64,000 bases of DNA. Origin: Cephalotus follicularis (taxonomy: Eukaryota; Streptophyta; Magnoliopsida; Oxalidales; Cephalotaceae). Each line of letters opens with the position of its first letter. The first letter of the stretch is position 1. The stretch is taken from contig BDDD01002260.1 of NCBI GenBank assembly GCA_001972305.1, positions 220,263 through 284,262 of the forward strand, written 5' to 3'. Position numbers and translations under genes: made by a program. The notes beneath the pieces are model-generated. The model did not search any database. It worked only from the letters and a program-made list of their open reading frames with translations, and was not told the origin of the DNA. This document shows positions 57,660 through 64,000 of the stretch, in pieces.

Positions 57660-60218
57660 TAGCAAAAATCCCAGGTGAGCCGTTCTCTGCCGTTCATTTT
57701 ACAAACCTGTTTGAGCGTCACTTTGGGTTTTTATAACTTCTCACCATCTCTCTCTCACTCTCTTCACGGGTTTATAGATGGCTAGAGTTAAGCAAACTAG
57801 CATACTAGCTACCTCTGAGGATGCTCACCGCTTAGTTGAGGCGAAAACTGTCGCTGAGCATTCTCTTGGCTCGGAGGATGCTATATATGCCATCATGGTG
57901 GGTGGTCCCGAAGTATCTTCTTCAGAGCCAGTGACCCAAGTTTTTAGGACCCATGGCCAGAAGAGCGTGCTTCGGCTTGGGAAGGCGGAGTAACTGGCAA
58001 AAACTTATTGTTTCCCTCGTCGCCTGGCGATTTCCGTCCCCAGCGATTCCAAGACGGCCATGGAGAGCAGACCCGGACTCTTAGTGGTTTATAAGGATGC
58101 TCTCTCCCATGGCTTGAGACTTCCCCTGCACCCATTCGTTGTTGAAATCTTGTAGAGCTTCCAAATTCATCCTTCCCTGCTCCCAGCGCAATCTTGGAGC
58201 TTCATCATAGGCTTCCTAGTTAAGTGCTTGGAGACAGGGGTAGAAGCAACAGTGGGCTTTTCAAGGAGTTCCACACCCTCACTGCCTCTTCCAACAAGCC
58301 CAGGTACTATTTCAAGTTCCGCAGTGATTTGAAAAAGAAGTTGTTGGTGAATCCCGCTAAGTCCATCAAGAACTGGAGGGAGAGGTATTTCCTCGTCACA
58401 AATATTCCCAACTTTACTCCCCTGACATGGAATGATTCTCTGGATTGTCACAGCTTGAATCGGAGGTCTCGATTAACTGAGGCAGAGAAGGCATACCTGA
58501 TTAAACAGTTAGCTCTGCCATCAGAGGAGATTAATTTCACTGTTATCGAGGACAGCCTACACGGCGTTGGATTAAGCATGTCTCCAAGTCGTCGGAACAC
58601 TCTGGATGATGAGGAGAAGATTCCAGTGGGGGTAGAGAGAGAGGGAATTCCCAATAGAGAGGGAGAAACCCGAGCTGTGCCCAACACTAAGGGGGAAAGC
58701 TGTATCAAGCCTTCATCTCCTCCTTTACTTTTAATCTCATCATTTTGGTTTTCACTTATAATTATTTTTTGTAATCCATGCTTTTTACTAAATTCTAGTG
58801 GTCCTCTACAGCAATGGCTTCTCGGTGACCTACGACTGACGTCTTTTGAGCTGCTAGGGAGAAAGAAAAGGTTGTTGCCGAGGAGGGGAGGCAGAGAACC
58901 TCAAGAGAAGTGGCTGTGATGGCACAGAGAAGAGCAGAGAGGAAAGCTGCTGTTGCTGCCGCTGCTGCTGAGGCTGCAAGGGTAAGGTCTGCCCGTGGCA
59001 AACGTGTTATGGATGACACATGCCCTCCATCCAAAAAAAAAGAGGAGAAGAAACGAAGAGGGCTCTTCTCGGGATCAAGCTGATGTGCCCCTCGAGGTGG
59101 GTTCTCATGACCCGTTCGTCTTGGTGATCCTCGGGACGGCGAGTAGTTTGAGGAAGAGCTCCAGGGGCTGGGCTTCTCTGGCTCGGATCTGAATACTCCA
59201 GGGGCACCATTTGAACTTAGCAGGATGTGCTTCCTCTCTGCCGAGATGAATGCAAGAAATGGTTGGACCATTAGCCAACTCTGGAACCACTACCTTCAGA
59301 GCAACATTAGAGTATGTAACTTCTCCTCATTTTCTTTTTAGATATGCTCTCTACTCTTCCTCTGACTTTGGTCTTTCTTTTCCAGGCTCTGAATGATGTC
59401 CATATAATGATGGAGAACTCTAAGGCTGACCATAAACTCATTAACCAGCTTCGGGAGCAGGTCATAGAGCTCAAGCAAGCGGCTAGTTCGGCCCAAGCTC
59501 AGTTGGATGATGTTCTTGGGGCCCAAAGTCCGTTTTGGAGGAGAAGAGGCAGGCTTTAGAAGCTCTGGCCAAGGAGAAGAGGGAGAGAGAGGTAGAAGTT
59601 CATAGCAACATCAAACTTCAGGATCTGCTGCAAGCTACAAAAGAAAAGTTCTCCAAGATCCAAGAGTTAGAGGTAGCTCGGACCCAAGCAGCAGTGGGCA
59701 AAGCCCTTGCGGAATTTAAAGCTTCAGCTGAGTTCCAAGGTGCTCTGACTAAGGCCATGGATGACTTTAGGGCTTCCCAAGATTTTGAAGAAGAAGTCCT
59801 TATGGAGTCCATGATACTTTTTCGTAGGGGCTTCTATACCTGCAGCAATTGGGTTGCTAGCCATCCGGAGGTTCCTCTGGATTTTATCATTTGCTATCCT
59901 TTAGCGGATGAGTTTGACTTTTTTCCCAAGGGGATTGAGGCAAAGGAAGAGAATGTTTGCCTCACCTTTGAGGAACGAGAACGCCTCGCCCGGGAAGCTG
60001 AAGAGTTACAAAGGGCAGAGCACTCAGGTGTGATTGTCCCATACACTGGTCCCGCTACAGATCTTGACTTTGCTCCTCTACCTGAGAACTCCCAGTTGCC
60101 TGCTTCTCCACTTGTATATAACATCCCTTCAGGGGATGATGATGTTCAGGATATTTTTTTTTTTTGCCTTGTACGCTTTTACAGTGATTTACACTTGTGT
60201 AATTTCTTCTCAGAGTGA
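57660..60218 (+). pseudogene. Antisense ORF region of the Tat-type element ('putative gypsy type transposon' family)
   Basis: Plus-strand coding fragments lie antisense to gag between the tandem repeats and the 3' LTR. One begins 'MARVKQTSILATSEDAHRLV' at 57778 after a GTGAGC...TTATAG intron-like stretch. Others carry 'GLFKEFHTLTASSNKPRYYF' and 'NPAKSIKNWRERYFLV', which resemble the plant family named 'putative gypsy type transposon' (PF04195 in my recollection). The later part (59535-60218) is a Lys/Glu-rich coiled coil followed by an acidic end. Antisense ORFs at this position are known from Tat-lineage elements such as Grande. Function unknown. The region is broken in several places. Confidence 0.65.
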
Positions 60219-60289
60219 TAAAAATTTGACTTTTGCTTTTTTTGAGCTTTTTCATTCCCTTAAGAATTTTTATGCCCTTGTAGACATCT

Positions 60290-60620
60290 TTTATAGTGGT
60301 TTGATATTTTTCAGACTAGGTTGCCTGAACTTTCTAGCCCACATGGGGCACTTGTATAAAAGCGCTCAACCAACGATACTTGATCTTTGCGAGTTCTTAA
60401 GTGTTTACAGATCAAAGTTTGTTTCTGATCTGACAAGTTCTTACGGGTTTGTAGTCTAGGATCTCTTCTGGTCTGATATTTTTCTGATCAGGCCGATTGA
60501 ACTTTCTAGCCCCCATGGGGGCACTTGTATCAAAGCGTTCAGCCAACGAACTTGATCGTTGCGAGTTCTTATGGGTTCGCCTCTCAAGATACAATATTGG
60601 TCTGGTTTGTCAAGTTCTTA
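60290..60620. repeat. Direct duplication of about 180 bp in the Tat-type element
   Basis: 'gaactttctagcccacatgg' with its following 'cacttgtat(a/c)aaagcg' is repeated as 'gaactttctagcccccatgg' about 180 bases on, with matching 'tgcgagttctta' downstream. Part of the element's 3' region. Confidence 0.75.
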
Positions 60621-60639
60621 TGGGTTGGCAGACCAGCAT

Positions 60640-60877
60640 TTGCTCTCTTGGGAGTCTTTTGTTTGTTCCCTTAGGAGTCTTTTTTGATTGCTTCCTTAGA
60701 AGTCTTTTGTTGACTGATCCCTTAGGAGCTTTTGTTGATTGCTCCCTTAGGAGTCTTGTATAGTAAGCTTGAATTAAAGCTTGTGGTGCTCCTCTGATGG
60801 GTCTTAGGTGCTCCTCTGACGGGAGTCTTAGGTGCTCCTCTGACGGAGTATTAGGTGCTCCTCTGACTGGAGTCTTC
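60640..60877. repeat. Two adjacent short tandem arrays in the Tat-type element
   Basis: Units of about 28-30 bp built on cccttaggagtcttttgttg run from about 60640 to 60755. Four units of 22-24 bp (ggtgctcctctgacgggagtc plus tta) start at 60785, 60807, 60831 and 60854. Tandem repeats in the 3' region are a known habit of Tat/Ogre elements. Confidence 0.85.
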
Positions 60878-61078
60878 TAGGATTGCTCCCTTAGGATTCT
60901 TTTTTGAGCTTGTATTAAAGCTTTAGTCTGCTTGAGATTTGGAGAGCTTTGATTCTATATCAAGGACCTGCTCTGACCACTTCTATGGGAGTTTCCTATT
61001 GTAAACTTGGATTTAAAGTAAACTCATCTTTTATTGAATGCATCAAAGATTTATACATACTTTGCTTCTGCAGACTAG

Positions 61079-62880
61079 ATGAATACATCTCTATTATTTT
61101 TGAGTAACGTAATCAGTTCCTCTCTCTCCACCTCTTCTCAGTTGAGGAACATTCTTAATCAAAAAATGGTGTGGAGCGCCCCTCTAGGTTGTTGCTCCTC
61201 TCCCTGCTGCAGAGCTTCTTCTTTGCCCTCATTTCTTCTCCGAGGAGCATCTCTATCCACATACTCCCTCAGATGTCCCTTGCGGATCAGGTCTTATATC
61301 TGATTTTTTAACTGTCTACACCCCTTCCTATCATGCCCATGATTTCGGTGGTACTGGCAGTACTTGTTTGTGTCCCTCTTGTTTGCCGGGGACCTTAAAG
61401 GAGCTGGCCATTAGATTGAAACTTTTTCCTTCTCCACTGCAAGGATTCTAGTCTGTGACTCTAGGAGAGGGGTGAAAGTTTTTTTATTGGGGATCGGTGA
61501 TCCCCCTTTTGACTAGTCTTCCCTCTTGGAAAGTTTGTGCTTCAGGTCATCTTCAGTAAGCTCTTGCCCCCCTTTCCTCTTCTGATGGTCAGACCAATTG
61601 GTCCTCTACTTTCTAGCCTCTAGAGCCTCTTCTGCATTTACATATTTCTCTGCTCTTCTCAGCAGGTCTGCCATGCTCAGAGCAGGCTTCATGAGAGAAA
61701 AAGTAAATACTGAGTTGTCTCTTAACCAGTTGTTCAATGCTTCTAGAGGAAAAGAGGGCTCCAAGTCCTTCACCATCAGACACTCCTTGTTGAATCTAGT
61801 GAGGTAATCTTTGAGGGATTTATTCTTCCATTGCACCACGTTGATTAGATGATTTGAATACTTTCTCTGTGTGGTGCTGTTGAGGAATTTGGTGACGAAC
61901 ACTTCAGTGAACTGCTCAAAGTTTGCCACTGAGTTTGGGGGAAGCGTGGAGTACCACGTCTGGGCTACACCAGTCAAAGTTTCCAGGAGTCCTCGGCAAA
62001 GCACATCATATGTAGCCTGGTGAACCAGAATGATCTGAGTGTAGTAACGCACATACTGGATTGGGTCAATGGACCCGTCGTACTCCTTGAGATTTGGGAA
62101 CCGGAATCCTCTTAGGATACGCTCCCTCATTATCTCTGGTGTGAAGGGTGTACAGTTTATATTTCGTACCTCTGATAGGTTCCCCTTCGACTGAACCGCT
62201 CCTCTGAGCCTCATTTCCATCTCGGCAAACCTTCTATTCATGGTCTGCTCAATATTCTCTATGTTCCTAGTCTTGCTAAAAACCTATGACTGCCCCGCTG
62301 GTCTGACCGAGTAGTCCGACCTACTCCTTGGTCGGGTCTCATTCCTACGAGAAGGATAGGATCGTGCTCGGGTCTCCTCCTCCTCCACAGAGTAATCCTC
62401 TTCCATCTGATCTTTCTCTGGAAGGTCTTGTTGGGGATTATAACTATAATCCCTTAAGCTTGAAGACTCCACCCTCAGAGATGTATCAATCTCTTACCGC
62501 CTTTGAAGACGCATGGCCCTCATCGGTGGGTTTCGCCTTGGTTCTGCTCTCAGAGATGTATCAACCTCTGACCGCCTTGGAGGGCACCTTGCCCCCCTTT
62601 GCGGGTTTTGTCTAGCCTTATAAGGCTGTTGTGGTTCTGAGGCTGGTCTGCTTGGTCCAGCCTTATCCTGGGGAGCTGGTCTGCTTGGTCCAACCAGATT
62701 TTGTCTGGCTAAATTGTTTGCAAGCACGGTGGTGAGTCATCCCATTTCCTGGAGGAGCTGATTGAGTTGCTTGCTGGTGATGGGAGCTTGCTCGGGAGTG
62801 TGTTCAAGAGCTTGCTTAGGAGCGTGCTCGGGAGCTGATACTGAATTGGTTCTCCTCGGAGGCATGGTTAAACAACTTTT
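61079..62880 (-). pseudogene. Gag region of the Tat-type element
   Basis: The clearest part is the 211-residue minus-strand frame at 61606-62241 with 'ILRGFRFPNLKEYDGSIDPI', 'TLTGVAQTWYSTLPPNS' and 'FTEVFVTKFLNS', the Tat-type gag capsid domain. Upstream (62284-62730) are acidic and Arg-rich stretches of the N-terminal part, including two similar blocks. Downstream near 61300-61360 is 'YCQYHRNHGHDRKGCRQL', a gag-end zinc-binding motif. The element is a fossil; no pol follows. Confidence 0.8.
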
Positions 62881-62891
62881 TGTTGCATTTC

Positions 62892-62908
62892 CCACAGACG
62901 ACGCCAAC
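62892..62908 (-). promoter_or_regulatory. Primer binding site of the Tat-type element
   Basis: The minus strand reads GTTGGCGTCGTCTGTGGG next to the 5' LTR, the form common in Tat-lineage elements. The exact tRNA partner was not determined. Confidence 0.7.
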
Positions 62909-63378
62909 TGTTGATGTCGAAATCAATAACATAACAGTCCCCTACGTGTAGATGTTTAATTTGTTGAAGGAAACGCTGTGAATGCTCTGGAGAAGGTATT
63001 GGTATGGTGTTTTGTGATCCTCCCTGCACACAAGAAGCAAACTAAACGAAGGTCCAGGAGTTTTACTCCCCGGGACACTCCGATGCTTAAGTCAGATAGT
63101 GACAGAGAAGAAACAATAAGGTAGTTTAAGCCTATGATTGACCGACCTGTGTATAGTGTTTCTTTGGGGTATTTATAGGCATACCTGGTCATGATTGTCT
63201 CCCAACAGCTTGCATCGTGGTGGAGTTTAATGTCCATAGGAAACGGCCGATTATGTTAAGAGGCATTTTTTTTTATTTTCGAATGTAGCATTATCTCTAT
63301 AAGATTTGGTGCTTTATTTGCGGAATCTTCTTGGACATGTGTCAGTGCCACAATAAGAAGTAGAATTTTCCCATATCA
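62909..63378 (-). repeat. 5' LTR of the Tat-type element
   Basis: 470 bp, partner of 56814-57280. Ends CCATATCA, followed by the flank tgttg. Confidence 0.9.
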
Positions 63379-63383
63379 TGTTG

Positions 63384-64000
63384 AAACCAAATTTTTTCCA
63401 AACATAAATATGGTGTTTTAAGTAATTAAAAGTGAATCCGATCAATCAAACATTTCACGGGAACTAAACAGTCGTATGATACCTTTATGAACCTAAACAA
63501 AAACTACCCTACATGTAAAAGTTTATCCTTCAATGCTTTTTGTTTCACATTGATTCATATTGGATGATGAATTCAAAATTAATAATGTTGTGTATCACTG
63601 TTAATTTAGGTTACGATACGTGAGTACAATTCGAAAAAAACACGAAGTTAATAAGTTTGAATTTGATATAAATGAGTTTGAATCAATTTGTGGTCGACAC
63701 GTTAAATACGATTAATAAATGGGTCGTTTTAGGGCTAATCCGCTTAATTCAAAATTGATCCATAATTAACCAGTTTATTAATTATGTCTATTATCAATCT
63801 GATTAATTTGACATAATAGTGATTATGCTTGCTATACGTCATTAAAAATAAAACATAATGTATATCTAATTAACTATGAAAATAATAAAATAGTATTAAT
63901 TTGCAATAATAATTATCTTTTTCACTATCTTTCATTATTATTGATAATATATATATGATTATATATATTATATATTATATTATATATATGATGTACTTTC
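63384..64000. other. AT-rich DNA to the window end
   Basis: No gene seen. The last 60 bases are TA-rich (tatatattatatattatat). Confidence 0.6.

Larger units (their letters stand above)
56814..63378 (-). mobile_element. Tat-type Ty3/Gypsy element, minus strand, gag plus antisense ORF region, no pol seen
   Basis: Two LTRs of about 470 bp (56814-57280 and 62909-63378) have flanks ggttg and tgttg, a 5-bp duplication with one mismatch. The primer site (minus strand TTGGCGTCGTCTGTGGG) sits next to the right LTR and the purine tract (minus strand ccagggggcata) next to the left LTR, so the element reads on the minus strand. Parts: gag near 61.1-62.8 kb, tandem repeats at 60.3-60.9 kb, and an antisense ORF region at about 57.6-60.2 kb. 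No reverse transcriptase or integrase is visible, so it would be non-autonomous. The LTRs differ by about 6 percent by eye, a moderate age. Confidence 0.85.

Overview
This is a 64 kb piece of a plant nuclear genome, almost certainly a eudicot. The evidence is AT-rich intergenic DNA, plant-type LTR retrotransposons primed from initiator tRNA-Met, MuDR-type and CACTA-type DNA transposons, MITEs, and one ordinary plant gene with GT-AG introns. The species cannot be told from the sequence. The only host gene I can support is a three-exon F-box/MYND zinc-finger gene at 31.3-32.5 kb (At1g67340-like). Nearly everything else is transposable elements, many inserted into one another.

Layout. 1-9.6 kb: stacked LTRs. 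A minus-strand Gypsy-type LTR enters from the left edge and ends at 4761. It carries a solo LTR (1081-3251, TSD catat). A probable plus-strand LTR follows and is itself split by a minus-strand solo LTR (5107-8093, TSD atttc). 9.6-16.6 kb: AT-rich DNA with a Mutator-type MITE, a hAT-like MITE and a third solo LTR (13007-16129, TSD tttgg). 16.6-28.7 kb: a CACTA-like left end and subterminal repeats, interrupted by a decayed minus-strand Ty3/Gypsy element (16766-27275) whose left LTR holds a fourth solo LTR (18573-20308, TSD catta). 28.7-34.8 kb: unique DNA with the F-box/MYND gene and a second copy of the Mutator-type MITE.

34.8-54.9 kb: one MuDR-type element (MULE) with terminal inverted repeats and a nearly perfect 9-bp target duplication. 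It originally measured about 6 kb and is now 20 kb. It carries a transposase gene on the plus strand and, converging on it, a small gene for a GRF-type zinc-finger protein with a coiled coil and a C-terminal membrane segment. A young gag-only Copia element (36435-39489) sits inside the transposase gene. A young-looking Gypsy element (42877-53897) sits 36 bp upstream of the zinc-finger ORF. The Gypsy element contains a second, much older Gypsy-derived segment, with a 5S rRNA-like relic and part of another LTR.

54.9-64 kb: AT-rich DNA with a fold-back MITE, then a Tat-type Gypsy element (56814-63378) with gag on the minus strand, no visible pol, 3' tandem repeats and an antisense ORF region, then AT-rich DNA.

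The most striking unexplained signal is a set of clustered short palindromes with a GTCGAC core. They occur in three flavours (AAGCGTCGACGCTT, CAGTCGACTG, CTGAGTCGACTCAG) and lie inside the LTRs of several different Copia-like and Gypsy-like families. The second point worth following is the MULE with its convergent GRF zinc-finger gene, which has the same two-gene geometry as maize MuDR but a different partner protein.
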